Shown here: in pieces, positions 1-8,467 of the stretch
Layout of the letters: each line of letters opens with the position of its first letter
How positions within the stretch are numbered: position 1 is the stretch's first letter
Source of the DNA: an uncultured Clostridia bacterium
Lineage (GTDB): Bacteria > Bacillota > Clostridia > TANB77 > CAG-508
NCBI GenBank assembly: GCA_944386175.1
Contig: CALXAB010000010.1
Location: 1-42,847 of the forward strand
DNA length: 42,847 bases
Reading direction: 5' to 3'
Translations under genes and position numbers: made by a program
The notes under the pieces: model-generated
What the model saw: only the letters and a program-made list of their open reading frames with translations
The model's database searches: none
What the model was told of the DNA's origin: nothing

Positions 1-49
1 AGGTCCGTCCCCATTATCCCGAATTTTAGGGATTAAAGGAACGTCCCCT
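1..49. repeat. GGGACG-core palindromic repeat, type A (partial, at window edge)
   Basis: This is a type A unit: AGGTCCGTCCCC, then a short hairpin (TCCCGAATTTTAGGGA), then GGAACGTCCCC. The reverse complement of positions 13-49 is identical to the last 37 bases of the window (42811-42847), and a close relative forms the perfect inverted pair at 9230-9340. It lies just past the 3' end of rnpB. The architecture is that of REP-like intergenic repeats; no transposase gene is in the window. Confidence 0.8.
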
Positions 50-55
50 AAAAAA

Positions 56-410
56 AAGCAAATCTGTAAGCCGGGTTCTGTCATTTAAAATAGCCATTTA
101 TCTAGAATATATATCACTATATATTTCAAGCCACGCAATTCAAGAAGGTGCCGAGCAGGCTTAATCTTCTTTGTTAGGTGTTGCTCCAGATGGGGTTTAC
201 ACTGACCTATCATGTCACCATGATAGCGGTGAGCTCTTACCTCGCCTTTTCACCCTTACCTCGTCTTATTCTAAAGAGGCGGTTATTTTCTGTTGCACTT
301 TCCTTAAGGTTTCCCTCACTAGACGTTATCTAGCATCTTTGCTCTATGGAGCCCGGACTTTCCTCTCGTAATTCCTTTCGGATATTTACCAGCGACTATT
401 CGATTTACTT
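56..410 (-). ncRNA. rnpB: RNase P RNA (catalytic RNA of ribonuclease P)
   Basis: The minus strand carries the two universally conserved RNase P blocks: GAGGAAAGTCCGGGCT near the 5' end (about 351-366) and ACAGAACCCGGCTTACAG near the 3' end (about 64-82). Between them is the conserved AGTGAGGGAAACC...GTGCAACAGAAA segment. The ends are set by the P1 helix: 5' AAGTAAATC (402-410) pairs with 3' GATTTGCTT (56-64), and a run of U follows. This gives about 355 nt, normal for the family. With the RnpA protein the RNA removes 5' leaders from tRNA precursors. I did not model the subtype (A or B). Confidence 0.96.
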
Positions 411-418
411 CATTTAAC

Positions 419-424
419 ATTATA
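419..424 (-). promoter_or_regulatory. Probable -10 box of rnpB
   Basis: TATAAT on the minus strand lies eight to nine bases before the 5' end of the RNase P RNA deduced from its P1 helix, which is the right distance for a transcription start. No good -35 sits at 17 bp; a TTGACA lies about 30 bp upstream, which is too far. Confidence 0.45.
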
Positions 425-662
425 ACATAAAAATATTTAAATTTCTATATATTTTGTCAATTTATGTTGTATATCCATTGATTATAATTATAATTCCAAT
501 TTATGTCATAAATAGTACATCAAAATTAAAAAATTACGTTATTTTATAATATATATTAACTATATTTTGAAAATAAAAATTGTTTATTTTCACTTTGATC
601 CTAAGTAACTTAAAGTTTCATATTGTTTCTTATTAGAGTTAGATTAAATTTATAGTTTATAT

Positions 663-1610
663 TTATATATTATTAAGTTCTTCAATTAAGTTTTTATATT
701 TTATTAAAAAAACTGATTTATCTTTTATATTTACTGCATTTTGAATTTCATTTAATATGACATAAGATTTATTTAATGAATATTGTTTTTCCTTATCTAT
801 ATTTGTATCTGTTAATAGTTTTGAATAAATATCAATGGCTTTTTTTATATCATCATTAATACTATCCCAATTTTCTGTATCTAATTTTGAATATGCACTA
901 ATTATATAACTTTTTGTTTCAACTACAGTTTTATATGAATTATCATCATTTGTATTTTGAACAAATTTTGGCATATATGAATATAAATTATTTAATATTC
1001 CTAATACTTCTTCTTTATTTTCATTTTTTACAGTTGCAATTAGATTATCATATTCTTTGTTAAAATTTAATATTTCGTCTTTATTAATGTTTATTTCATA
1101 CAAATCTAGTGTGATTGTTGGCACTGAAATGTATAATTCTTCGATTTCTCCTTTAACATTCTTCCAGTCTATTTGTTGATTCCCGCTTAAAATACCATTT
1201 AATTCTAGCTCATATTTTTTACTTTCTTCACCATTACTTTGTTCTGATGAACTTTGACTACTTGACCCTTCGCTGTCTGAACCTCGAGTATTACTATTTT
1301 CTTCACTTTTATTTTCTCCTTGGCTACTACTTTCACTAGATTGATTTTCAGAACTTGACGTATTTTCTTTTTTACTTCCTTGTGTTTCAGTTGGTACTTC
1401 TTTTACTGTAACCTTGTATTTGCTAGTTTGGATATTATTCATCATATTTAATAAATCTAATAATTTATCTTCTAAAAATTCCATTTCTGATGATACTTTT
1501 TGTTTTTCATCTTCTTCTGGATTTTTATTTGCATTTACATATATAACTGAACTAATAATAATTATTACTGTTATTAAAACTATATAAGCAATTATTCTAT
1601 ATTTTTTCAC
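663..1610 (-). CDS. Membrane-anchored extracytoplasmic protein with Ser-rich linker, unknown function
   Basis: The protein is 315 aa. It starts at GTG (1610), nine bases after AAAGGAG. An N-terminal hydrophobic segment (about residues 7-27) is followed by charged residues, so it is an uncleaved anchor or signal peptide without a lipobox. Residues about 75-130 are a low-complexity Ser/Glu/Asn/Gln linker, typical of a wall-spanning spacer. The C-terminal 170 residues look helical (Asp/Asn/Lys rich, repeated YS and YD) and contain no motif I know. It stands between rnpB and a divergent small gene, with about 250 bases of AT-rich DNA on its 3' side that show no gene. I infer a surface-exposed protein; no enzymatic function can be assigned. 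Confidence 0.8.
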   Translation of the reverse strand: MKKYRIIAYIVLITVIIIISSVIYVNANKNPEEDEKQKVSSEMEFLEDKLLDLLNMMNNIQTSKYKVTVKEVPTETQGSKKENTSSSENQSSESSSQGENKSEENSNTRGSDSEGSSSQSSSEQSNGEESKKYELELNGILSGNQQIDWKNVKGEIEELYISVPTITLDLYEININKDEILNFNKEYDNLIATVKNENKEEVLGILNNLYSYMPKFVQNTNDDNSYKTVVETKSYIISAYSKLDTENWDSINDDIKKAIDIYSKLLTDTNIDKEKQYSLNKSYVILNEIQNAVNIKDKSVFLIKYKNLIEELNNI

Positions 1611-1771
1611 TATAAATCACTCCTTTTATATTTTAGTAGTTCTATTTTAGTTTTTTTACTATTATTTACATTTTTCTTTTACTTTATTCTATGTATAAAA
1701 TTTTATAAAAACTTTATACTAAATTTATAAATGTTTATTTTATGTGTTTTTATTGGGGGTTTTTTTAGCAA

Positions 1772-2053
1772 ATGAATGCAACTGTAAATTTATTTAGCGA
1801 AAAAAAAGGTGAATTAAATAGATTTCTTAGTAGTTTTTATAATACAAATTTAAATATAGAAACTAAATTAAATTGGGAAAAAAAATATGCTAATCCGATT
1901 GAATTAGCAGAAATTATTGGTATTTTTATAGATAATATTGAAAAATATTTTATTAGTATGTGGATATCTTTAGATAAAAATACTTTTATTAAAGTTACTG
2001 ATACTAATGCTGATAATATTATAAAATATTTATTCGAAAGATATCCTTACTAA
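1772..2053 (+). CDS. Small conserved-looking protein of unknown function
   Basis: The protein is 93 aa and is one of only two genes on the plus strand. An in-frame TAG directly upstream (1766-1768) makes ATG 1772 the first possible start. A weak GGGGG Shine-Dalgarno lies 12 bases before it. The sequence is mixed alpha/beta with Trp and Tyr, has no membrane segment or signal peptide, and its composition matches real genes of the region. Its TAA overlaps the TAA of the convergent dtd gene by four bases. I do not recognise the family. The about 160-base AT-rich gap to the left separates it from the divergent gene at 663-1610 and should hold both promoters. Confidence 0.65.
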   Translation: MNATVNLFSEKKGELNRFLSSFYNTNLNIETKLNWEKKYANPIELAEIIGIFIDNIEKYFISMWISLDKNTFIKVTDTNADNIIKYLFERYPY

Positions 2054-2493
2054 TTTTCTTTTTCTAATATAATTGTAACTGGTCCATCATTCAACAAAGA
2101 AACATCCATATGAGCTCCAAATATACCTGTTTTTACTTTTATCTCATTTTTTTGACATTGTTCACAAAAATATTCATATAATTTGTTGGCTTCTTCTGGT
2201 TTAGCTGAATTTATAAAAGATGGTCTATTTCCTCCTGTTGTATCGGCATATAATGTAAATTGAGAAACTATTAACAATTCTCCTTGCACATCTTTTATAG
2301 ATAAATTCATTTTTTCGTTTTCATCTTCAAAAACTCTTAAATTACATAATTTTCTAACTAAATAATCAGCAACCTCTTTATTATCATTATGTGTAACTCC
2401 TAATAACACTAAAAATCCTTTATTTATATTTCCTACAATTTTATTTTCGACTTCTACTTTTGCATTTTTTACTCTTTGTACTACTAGTTTCAT
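2050..2493 (-). CDS. dtd: D-aminoacyl-tRNA deacylase
   Basis: The protein is 147 aa, full length for the family. It hydrolyses D-aminoacyl-tRNA (and glycyl-tRNA-Ala) in the cytoplasm and so keeps D-amino acids out of proteins. The two diagnostic motifs are present: SQFTLYAD at residues 77-84, whose Thr80 is the catalytic-site residue of DTD, and NDGPVT at residues 135-140, which holds the Gly-cisPro pair. The start is ATG 2493 behind AAAGGA. It probably shares a transcript with the zinc-ribbon gene upstream, although a terminator-like hairpin (2534-2570) lies between them. Confidence 0.95.
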   Translation of the reverse strand: MKLVVQRVKNAKVEVENKIVGNINKGFLVLLGVTHNDNKEVADYLVRKLCNLRVFEDENEKMNLSIKDVQGELLIVSQFTLYADTTGGNRPSFINSAKPEEANKLYEYFCEQCQKNEIKVKTGIFGAHMDVSLLNDGPVTIILEKEN

Positions 2494-2533
2494 TTTCTAC
2501 ATTATTCCTTTCTATATACCCTACTTTTTACAT

Positions 2534-2570
2534 AAAAATGAACTTAGAATTCATTATTTAAGTTCATTTT
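2534..2570 (-). terminator. Intrinsic terminator overlapping the end of the zinc-ribbon gene
   Basis: On the minus strand AAAATGAACTTA pairs with TAAGTTCATTTT over a 12-bp stem and runs into a short U tract (ATTTTTATG). The 5' arm is the last codons of the upstream gene, so the stop codon (2554-2556) lies in the loop. Confidence 0.65.
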
Positions 2571-3195
2571 CATCTACATGTGATTCAATCTCTACTGTTT
2601 TCTCTAAATTTGTTTTTTCTTGACTTTCATCTTGCAAATCTTTTATATCAATTTGATTTTCTATTTTTTCTTCATCTTCATTATTTTCGTTGTTTGTTTC
2701 ATCTTCATCAAACTCATTATTTAATTTATCTTCTTCATTTCTGTCTATTTCTTCATCTATATCTACTTTTGTGTCTTCTACATCATTCAATAGTTCTACT
2801 TGTTTTACCTCATTTTCTTCTCTATTTTCTTTTTCTAATTTTTCACCACAATTTTTGCAATATTTATCTTCCTTATCTACTTCTTTGTAACATTTTGGAC
2901 ATTGCTTTTTATCCTTCAATTCCAATGTTTCATTTTGTAAATTTTCTATCTCTTGTGCTAATACATCTATTTTTGTACATTGCTCTTCAAGATCTTTTTT
3001 TATACATATATCTTCTTCTCTTATATGCTTTTCGTAGACCTTTTTTCCTATTTCTACATATAAATCTTCTATCTGAGATTTTAATTCTGACATTTTAAAT
3101 TTTAATTTTGTTTCTTTTGCTAATTTTCCTGTCTTATCTGCTGTAAATTTATATGCTTCTGATGCTTTTTTTCCAAGTTTATCAAAAAATTCCAT
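2554..3195 (-). CDS. Coiled-coil protein with a C-terminal zinc ribbon and acidic tail
   Basis: The protein is 213 aa with ATG 3195 behind GGAGGG. Residues 1-33 form a basic amphipathic segment (FFDKLGKKASEAYKFT), residues about 35-95 a coiled coil, and residues about 98-118 a zinc ribbon with CPKC and CKNCG pairs. The last 90 residues are almost entirely Glu, Asp, Asn and Lys and probably disordered. This build is common in clostridial zinc-ribbon proteins of unknown role. It has no signal peptide, so it should be cytoplasmic. I cannot name a function; the zinc site and the coiled coil suggest a scaffold or nucleic-acid-associated protein. Confidence 0.8.
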   Translation of the reverse strand: MEFFDKLGKKASEAYKFTADKTGKLAKETKLKFKMSELKSQIEDLYVEIGKKVYEKHIREEDICIKKDLEEQCTKIDVLAQEIENLQNETLELKDKKQCPKCYKEVDKEDKYCKNCGEKLEKENREENEVKQVELLNDVEDTKVDIDEEIDRNEEDKLNNEFDEDETNNENNEDEEKIENQIDIKDLQDESQEKTNLEKTVEIESHVDENELK

Positions 3196-3253
3196 CCTAA
3201 TCCCTCCAAATATAGTTTTCTTTTTTATTATTTACTTTTATTTTATGTATTAT

Positions 3254-3347
3254 TCACCAATTTAGGGACGCGTCCAAAATTGGAATTTTTTACTTTTTAT
3301 TTGCATTAATAATTTCCAATTTTGGCCACGTCTCCAAACTGGTAATT
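3254..3347. repeat. GGGACG-core inverted repeat reaching into the 3' end of gpsA
   Basis: The left arm (3255-3286, ACCAATTTAGGGACGCGTCC...) and right arm (3311-3347) are near-perfect inverted copies that share CCAAAATTGGAA and a GGGACGYGKCC core, separated by a short AT-rich loop. The right arm encodes the last dozen residues of GpsA. It is the same family as the repeats near 5217, 9230, 12362 and 15034. Confidence 0.75.
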
Positions 3348-4328
3348 TTCAGATTTCTTTGCTCTTGTCATTAAATTGTTTACTGCTGTTTTTGGATCTA
3401 ACTTTCCATAAATAACTTCATATACACTTTCTACTATTGGCATATCTACATTGTGAATTTTGCAAAGTTCATAGGCTACTTCGATATTATCTATACTTTC
3501 TATTACCATTCCTACTTCTTTTTTTGTTTCTTCTAATGTTTTTCCTTGACCTATTAATTTTCCTGCTTTTCTATTTCTACTATGTTCACTAAGACATGTT
3601 ACTACTAAGTCTCCTAATCCACTTAGTCCATAAAATGTATCTTTCCTGCCTCCTAACTCTACACCTAATCTTGTTAGTTCTCCTAGACCTCTAGTTATCA
3701 AAGCTGCAAATGTATTATCTCCTAATCCTATTCCTGCTGCTACTCCTGCACAAAATGCTATGATATTTTTTAATGCTCCTCCTAATTCTACTCCTTTTAT
3801 ATCATCTGATGTATATATTCTCATCTCTGTACACATAAATGTATCTTGTATTAATTTTAATATTTCCCTATGTTCTGATGCAATAACCAATACTGTTGGT
3901 ACTGCTATTGATACTTCTTCTGCATGACTTGGTCCTGACAATACTCCTATTTTTACATCTGGCATTTCTTCTTGCATTACTTCGTCTAATGTTTTTAGGC
4001 TTTCTTTTTCAAATCCTTTTGAACATATTATAACTGGCTTTGTCCCTACATATTTTTTATATTGTTTAAATGTCTCTCTTGTAAATTTTGATGGTGTTAC
4101 ATGTAATATGAATTCTGTATCTTTTATTACTTCTTCAAAATCGTTTGAACAAACTATATTATCTGGCAACTTTAAACCAGGTAAAAATTTACATTTTTTT
4201 TCGTTATTAATTAAATTCTTTTCTTCTTCGTCAAATGACCATACTTTTATTTTATTTCCATTTCTTGATAAATGTGTCGCAAGTGCTATTCCCCAGCTTC
4301 CACTTCCTATTATTGCTATATTTTTCAC
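3306..4328 (-). CDS. gpsA: Glycerol-3-phosphate dehydrogenase [NAD(P)+]
   Basis: The protein is 340 aa, the usual GpsA length. It reduces dihydroxyacetone phosphate to sn-glycerol 3-phosphate, the backbone of phospholipids. The Rossmann loop GSGSWGIALA starts at residue 8. The catalytic lysine lies in GGALKNIIAFCAG, and GLSGLGDLVVTC and SRNRKAG are the family signatures. It starts at GTG 4328, behind AAAGGAG. plsY, which uses its product, is the next gene upstream. The C-terminus is odd: the residues after TRAKKSE (NYQFGDVAKIGNY) are translated from the right arm of an intergenic repeat (3311-3347), so the native end appears to have been replaced. Confidence 0.96.
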   Translation of the reverse strand: MKNIAIIGSGSWGIALATHLSRNGNKIKVWSFDEEEKNLINNEKKCKFLPGLKLPDNIVCSNDFEEVIKDTEFILHVTPSKFTRETFKQYKKYVGTKPVIICSKGFEKESLKTLDEVMQEEMPDVKIGVLSGPSHAEEVSIAVPTVLVIASEHREILKLIQDTFMCTEMRIYTSDDIKGVELGGALKNIIAFCAGVAAGIGLGDNTFAALITRGLGELTRLGVELGGRKDTFYGLSGLGDLVVTCLSEHSRNRKAGKLIGQGKTLEETKKEVGMVIESIDNIEVAYELCKIHNVDMPIVESVYEVIYGKLDPKTAVNNLMTRAKKSENYQFGDVAKIGNY

Positions 4329-4405
4329 TTTAAATCTACTCCTTTGTATTATTTATTTAATATTTTAAATTTCTTTTACATTTATTGTTTTTATATTAAT
4401 TTTTA

Positions 4406-4465
4406 AAATATATTTATTCATTTTTCTATTAGTCCTTAATGAAATATATTTATTCATTTTTCTAT
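4406..4465. repeat. 24-bp perfect direct repeat in the gpsA-plsY gap
   Basis: AAATATATTTATTCATTTTT plus CTAT occurs at 4406-4429 and again at 4442-4465, followed by looser ACTATTATATT repeats up to 4558. The 230-base gap contains no gene. The purpose is unknown; it could be slipped-strand duplication of AT-rich DNA. Confidence 0.6.
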
Positions 4466-4558
4466 ACTATTATATTGTTTCTTAACTTAATTTTATATTT
4501 TTTACTATTATATTTTATATTATTTTTTGGTCTAAATTATTGTATATACTATTTTATA

Positions 4559-5200
4559 TTATTTCTTAAAACTTAATTTGTTTTCTGTTCCATTTAATAT
4601 TCTTTTTATATTACTTCTATGATTGTATAATACTATTATTGCCATAATCACACTATATATGAAATATACATTTCCACTTTTTCCTTCGGTTAGAACGGTA
4701 TAATGTTCATTTATAAATAGTGTCAATACTGGAAACAATATTGCTGCCATACATGAACCTAGCGAAACCATTCGTGTTAAAATCATCAAAACTAATGCAA
4801 ACACCAAACAAATTAATCCTATTTGCCAATTACTCATAAGTAATATTCCCAAAGATGTTGCCACGCCTTTTCCTCCTTTAAATCCAAAAAATATTGGAAA
4901 AGTATGTCCTAACACTACTGCAACACCAGCAATTTGTAATAACAATTCTTTATTTGAATCCTTAAAAATATTTCCTAGAATTATTGCTAATATTATTGCT
5001 ACAACACCTTTTAGAACATCACATATTAAGGTAATAGCTGCGGCCTTTTTTCCAACTGAACGTAGCATATTTGTACTGCCTGCATTTCCACTTCCTTTTT
5101 CCCTTACATCAAATCCAGCCATTTTTTTGCTTATAATAACTGAAAAACTTATACTACCTATTAAATAGGCAATTATTGCCATTACTATATATAAAGCCAT
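4559..5200 (-). CDS. plsY: Glycerol-3-phosphate acyltransferase, acyl-phosphate dependent
   Basis: The protein is 213 aa, an integral membrane enzyme that transfers the acyl group from acyl phosphate to glycerol 3-phosphate, the first step of phosphatidic acid synthesis. The three PlsY motifs are visible: GSGNAGSTNMLR (motif 1), HTFPIFFGFKGGKGVAT (motif 2) and a later NHRSNI segment. Five to seven hydrophobic helices span the protein. The frame is open upstream to 5257, but those extra 19 codons are read from a repeat; ATG 5200 has a proper AAAGGAGG eight bases before it and begins with the normal hydrophobic MALYIVMAI, so I chose it. Functional partner of gpsA next door. Confidence 0.94.
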   Translation of the reverse strand: MALYIVMAIIAYLIGSISFSVIISKKMAGFDVREKGSGNAGSTNMLRSVGKKAAAITLICDVLKGVVAIILAIILGNIFKDSNKELLLQIAGVAVVLGHTFPIFFGFKGGKGVATSLGILLMSNWQIGLICLVFALVLMILTRMVSLGSCMAAILFPVLTLFINEHYTVLTEGKSGNVYFIYSVIMAIIVLYNHRSNIKRILNGTENKLSFKK

Positions 5201-5216
5201 ATTTTTTCCTCCTTTT

Positions 5217-5330
5217 TGTGCCAAAGTTGTCAAAGGGGACGGGCTATTTTGGCACACTTATTATTAATCAAATACAATTTACCAACTGGGTGTGCCAAAA
5301 TAGCCCGTCCCCTTTGACAACTTTGGCACA
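5217..5330. repeat. Type B GGGACG repeat: perfect 40-bp inverted pair
   Basis: The arms 5217-5256 and 5291-5330 are exact reverse complements (TGTGCCAAAGTTGTCAAAGG then GGACGGGCTATTTTGGCACA), separated by 34 bases. It fills the gap between der and plsY and can fold as one long hairpin in the transcript. Related units occur at the right end of the window (42781-42809). Confidence 0.9.
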
Positions 5331-5339
5331 TATTACATA

Positions 5340-6683
5340 TTAATAGTATCCTTCTTTTTCCGCTTCTTTTTGATTTTTTTCTCTTACAATTATCCTTACC
5401 GGCGTTCCTTCTAAACCAAATTCTTTTCGTATTTGATTTACTATATATCTTTCATATGAAAAATGAAATAGTTCTTTGTTGTTTACAAAAATTACAAATG
5501 TTGGTGGTTTTGTAGAAACTTGCGTTCCATAAAATATCTTTAATCTTTTCCCTTTGTCTGTTGGTGGCTGAACTATTGATATTGCTTCATTTATTACTTG
5601 ATTTAATATTGATGTTGATATTCTCATACTATTTTGTTCATTTACATGGTTTATTAAATCAAACAGTTTATGAACTCTCTGTCCTGTTTTCGCTGATATA
5701 AATATTATCGGTGCATATGATAAATAAGATAGCTTACTATATATATCTTTTTCATATTTTTCTAATGTTCCTGTTTCTTTTTCGTATTCATCCCATTTAT
5801 TTACAACTATTATTACACCTTTCCCTGCTTCGTGGGCTTCTCCTGCTATTTTTGCGTCTTGGTCTGTAACTCCTTCTAATGCATCTATCATCATTAAACA
5901 TACATCTGCTCTTTCTATTGCAAGCAGAGTTCTCATTATACTAAATTTTTCTATTGATTCTTTTATTTTATTTTTCTTTCTTACTCCTGCAGTGTCTATT
6001 AATATATATTTTCCTTTTTCATTTTCAAATTGTGTATCTATTGCATCTCTGGTTGTTCCTGCTATGTTGCTTACAATTAACCTATTTTCTCCTAAAATTT
6101 TATTTATTAATGATGATTTTCCTACATTTGGTTTTCCTATTACAGCTACTTTTATTGTATCTTCTTGTTGCTCATCTTCTAATTGTTCAGGAAAACTTTC
6201 ATATATTTTATCTAGTACATCCCCTATTCCTAATGCATTTGTTGCTGATATTGGATATGGTTCACCTATTCCTAAATTGTAAAATTCGTATATTTCTTCT
6301 TTATCTTTTTCAAAATTGTCTGCTTTATTACATACTAAAACTATTGGTTTTCCAGATTTTTTTAACATTAATGCTATTTCTTTATCTGCTGATGTTACTC
6401 CTTGTCTTATATCTGTTAAAAATATTATTACATCTGCCATGTTTATTGCTAAATTTGCTTGTTCTCGCATTTGTGATAATATTATATCATTTGATTCTGG
6501 TTCTATTCCTCCTGTATCTATTAATGTAAAGTCTCTTCCTCTCCAATTTGTTTCTGCATATATTCTGTCTCTTGTTACTCCTGGTGTGTCTTGTACTATT
6601 GATATTCTGCTTCCTACTAAGTAGTTAAAGAATGTTGATTTTCCTACATTGGGTTTTCCTATTATTGCTACTATTGGCTTCAT
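5340..6683 (-). CDS. der: Ribosome-assembly GTPase Der (EngA)
   Basis: The protein is 447 aa, a tandem two-G-domain GTPase needed for maturation of the large ribosomal subunit. The first P-loop GKPNVGKS is at residues 9-16 with DTPGVTRDR, DTGG and NKAD (119-122); the second P-loop is at residues 183-190 with GTTRD, DTAG and NKWDEY. The C-terminal KH-like domain runs from about residue 355 to the end. Start ATG 6683 follows AAAAAGGAG. The stop lies ten bases from the type B repeat, which separates it from plsY downstream. Complete and without oddities. Confidence 0.97.
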   Translation of the reverse strand: MKPIVAIIGKPNVGKSTFFNYLVGSRISIVQDTPGVTRDRIYAETNWRGRDFTLIDTGGIEPESNDIILSQMREQANLAINMADVIIFLTDIRQGVTSADKEIALMLKKSGKPIVLVCNKADNFEKDKEEIYEFYNLGIGEPYPISATNALGIGDVLDKIYESFPEQLEDEQQEDTIKVAVIGKPNVGKSSLINKILGENRLIVSNIAGTTRDAIDTQFENEKGKYILIDTAGVRKKNKIKESIEKFSIMRTLLAIERADVCLMMIDALEGVTDQDAKIAGEAHEAGKGVIIVVNKWDEYEKETGTLEKYEKDIYSKLSYLSYAPIIFISAKTGQRVHKLFDLINHVNEQNSMRISTSILNQVINEAISIVQPPTDKGKRLKIFYGTQVSTKPPTFVIFVNNKELFHFSYERYIVNQIRKEFGLEGTPVRIIVREKNQKEAEKEGYY

Positions 6684-6785
6684 TTTATTTTCTTATCTCC
6701 TTTTTGACTTTTGATACAGTATATCATATATGAATTTAAAAATCTACTAATATTGTTATATTTTAAAAAGTGTTGATATTTTTTC

Positions 6786-6815
6786 GTTACGGTTCACTTG
6801 TATAATGAACTGTAA
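6786..6815. repeat. Solo end of the 10.7-kb terminal-inverted-repeat element
   Basis: GTTACGGTTCACTTGTATA at 6786 matches the outer end of the element at 10735 (GTTACGATTCACTGGTGTATA) apart from a few bases, and is itself inverted (TTACGGTTCA / TGAACTGTAA). It looks like a remnant or minimal copy left beside the pyk terminator. Confidence 0.5.
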
Positions 6816-6822
6816 AATTTTT

Positions 6823-6855
6823 AAATGACTATTGCAATAAAAACAATAGTCATTT
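6823..6855 (-). terminator. Hairpin after pyk
   Basis: AAATGACTATTG pairs with CAATAGTCATTT over 12 bp with a nine-base loop, directly after the pyk stop on the minus strand. The tail is AT-rich, not a clean U run. Confidence 0.65.
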
Positions 6856-6865
6856 TATATTTATA

Positions 6866-8302
6866 TTATATTTTTGCTATTCCACCAATTACTTTGCTTT
6901 CTTCTGCTGATTCTAACCATTTTGCTCCACCTGCAACTACAATCATATCACCTTTTTCAACAATTCCTTTATTTTTTAATTTTTCTATTCCATCTTCTAT
7001 GACTTTATCAATAGATGATGTTCTTTCTATATAAACTGGTGTAACATTCCATACTAATGCTAATTGATTAAAAGTCCTTCTACTATCTGTGATAGCTAAT
7101 ATTGGGCAACCTGCTCCTAAACCTGCTAATTTTCTTGCTGAATCTCCTGTATTTGTATAACAAACAATTGCATCTGCATCCATATTCATAGCCATAACAC
7201 ATGTAGAATATGCTATTTTATCTTCTAATTTTTCAATTTTTATATTTTCATTATTTTTAAATCTTTTCCAGTAATCTATATCACTTTCTATTCTGTCTGC
7301 TATTTTAACCATAGTTTTTACACATTCTACTGGGTATTTTCCCATTGCACATTCTCCTGATAACATAACTGCACTTGTTCTATCATAAATAGCATTTGCC
7401 ACATCACTCGCTTCTGCTCTTGTTGGTAATGGATTATATGTCATTGATTCTAACATTTGTGTTGCTGTTATAGCTGGCTTATTTTCTTTATTTGATAATT
7501 TTATAAATTTCTTCTGCATAACTGGTGGTTCTGTAAAATCAGTTTCTGTAGCCATATCACCACGAGCAATCATTTGAGCATCTGCACAATCTACTATTTG
7601 CTCCATATTTTGTAATCCTTCAATATTTTCAACTTTTGTAATTATTTTTATATCTTTTCCGCCATTTTCATCTAATACTTTTCTTACTTGATCAATATCA
7701 TCTTTGTTTCTTGTAAATGACATTGCTACATAATCATAATCATGTTCACAAGCTGTTTTTAAATCTTGAATATCTTTTTCTTTTAATGCTGGAAGTCTAA
7801 CTGCTGTACCTGGTAGGTTTATTGTTTTTCTACTTCCTAAACCATTTCCATGTACTACTGTACAAACTATGTCTTTATTTACTATTTCATCAACAACTAA
7901 TTCTATTGCTCCATCATCAATTAAGACTTTTGATCCTGGTTTTATATCTTGATATAAGTTTTTATATGAAACAGATACTCTATCCTTATCTCCTACAATA
8001 TCTTCATTTACTAATGTAAACTTTTGCCCATCTTCTAATTTTATTTTTTCATTTTTTCCTGTTACTAGCATTCCTGTTCTAATTTCTGGTCCTTGCATAT
8101 CTAGTAATAATGCTATTGGAATATCTTTCTCTTTTCTTAATTCTATTATTTTTTCTGTTTTTTCTGCTTGTTCATCCCAACTTCCATGAGAATAATTAAT
8201 TCTTGTAACATTTAGTCCCGCATCAAATAATTCCTCTAATTTGTTTTCACTTGCTGGCCCTATTGTTCCTACTATTTTTGTTTTTCTTAAATTTTTAACC
8301 AT
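6866..8302 (-). CDS. pyk: Pyruvate kinase
   Basis: The protein is 478 aa. It converts phosphoenolpyruvate and ADP to pyruvate and ATP, the last step of glycolysis. TKIVGTIGPAS opens the barrel. SYSHG-type ligands (RINYSHG), the catalytic lysine region KIITKVEN, the metal ligands around MIARGDM and the potassium/substrate loop ATQMLESM are all present, followed by the C-terminal allosteric domain. The extra PEP-utilising domain found on many Bacillus enzymes is absent. ATG 8302 follows AGGGAGG, and a TTGAAA-18-TATAAT promoter lies upstream (8338-8367), so it is probably a single-gene unit ended by the hairpin at 6823-6855. Confidence 0.97.
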   Translation of the reverse strand: MVKNLRKTKIVGTIGPASENKLEELFDAGLNVTRINYSHGSWDEQAEKTEKIIELRKEKDIPIALLLDMQGPEIRTGMLVTGKNEKIKLEDGQKFTLVNEDIVGDKDRVSVSYKNLYQDIKPGSKVLIDDGAIELVVDEIVNKDIVCTVVHGNGLGSRKTINLPGTAVRLPALKEKDIQDLKTACEHDYDYVAMSFTRNKDDIDQVRKVLDENGGKDIKIITKVENIEGLQNMEQIVDCADAQMIARGDMATETDFTEPPVMQKKFIKLSNKENKPAITATQMLESMTYNPLPTRAEASDVANAIYDRTSAVMLSGECAMGKYPVECVKTMVKIADRIESDIDYWKRFKNNENIKIEKLEDKIAYSTCVMAMNMDADAIVCYTNTGDSARKLAGLGAGCPILAITDSRRTFNQLALVWNVTPVYIERTSSIDKVIEDGIEKLKNKGIVEKGDMIVVAGGAKWLESAEESKVIGGIAKI

Positions 8303-8337
8303 TTACTTTTCCTCCCTTTAATTAACAACTAACGGCT

Positions 8338-8367
8338 ATTATACCACAAACTTTCTACAAATTTCAA
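8338..8367 (-). promoter_or_regulatory. Sigma-A-type promoter of pyk
   Basis: TTGAAA (8362-8367) and TATAAT (8338-8343) on the minus strand are separated by 18 bp and lie about 40 bases before the pyk start codon. Confidence 0.65.
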
Positions 8368-8467
8368 CTTTTTTTGATTATTTTTCCTAAATAATTACTT
8401 TCTATTCGCTTTTATGCTAAATTTATACGCTATATCCCATGCACTATATATATAAATATTACAATAT

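Noticed and set aside
171-371. Plus-strand ORF of 66 codons
   Set aside because: It is antisense to the RNase P RNA and has no ribosome binding site.
5201-5257. N-terminal extension of PlsY (MCQNSPSPLTT...)
   Set aside because: It is translated from a palindromic repeat; ATG 5200 has the proper ribosome binding site and the normal start of the protein.
5954-6529. Long Leu-rich plus-strand ORF
   Set aside because: It is a mirror frame of der, as are other Leu/Phe-rich plus-strand frames; AT-rich codon use on the minus strand creates them.
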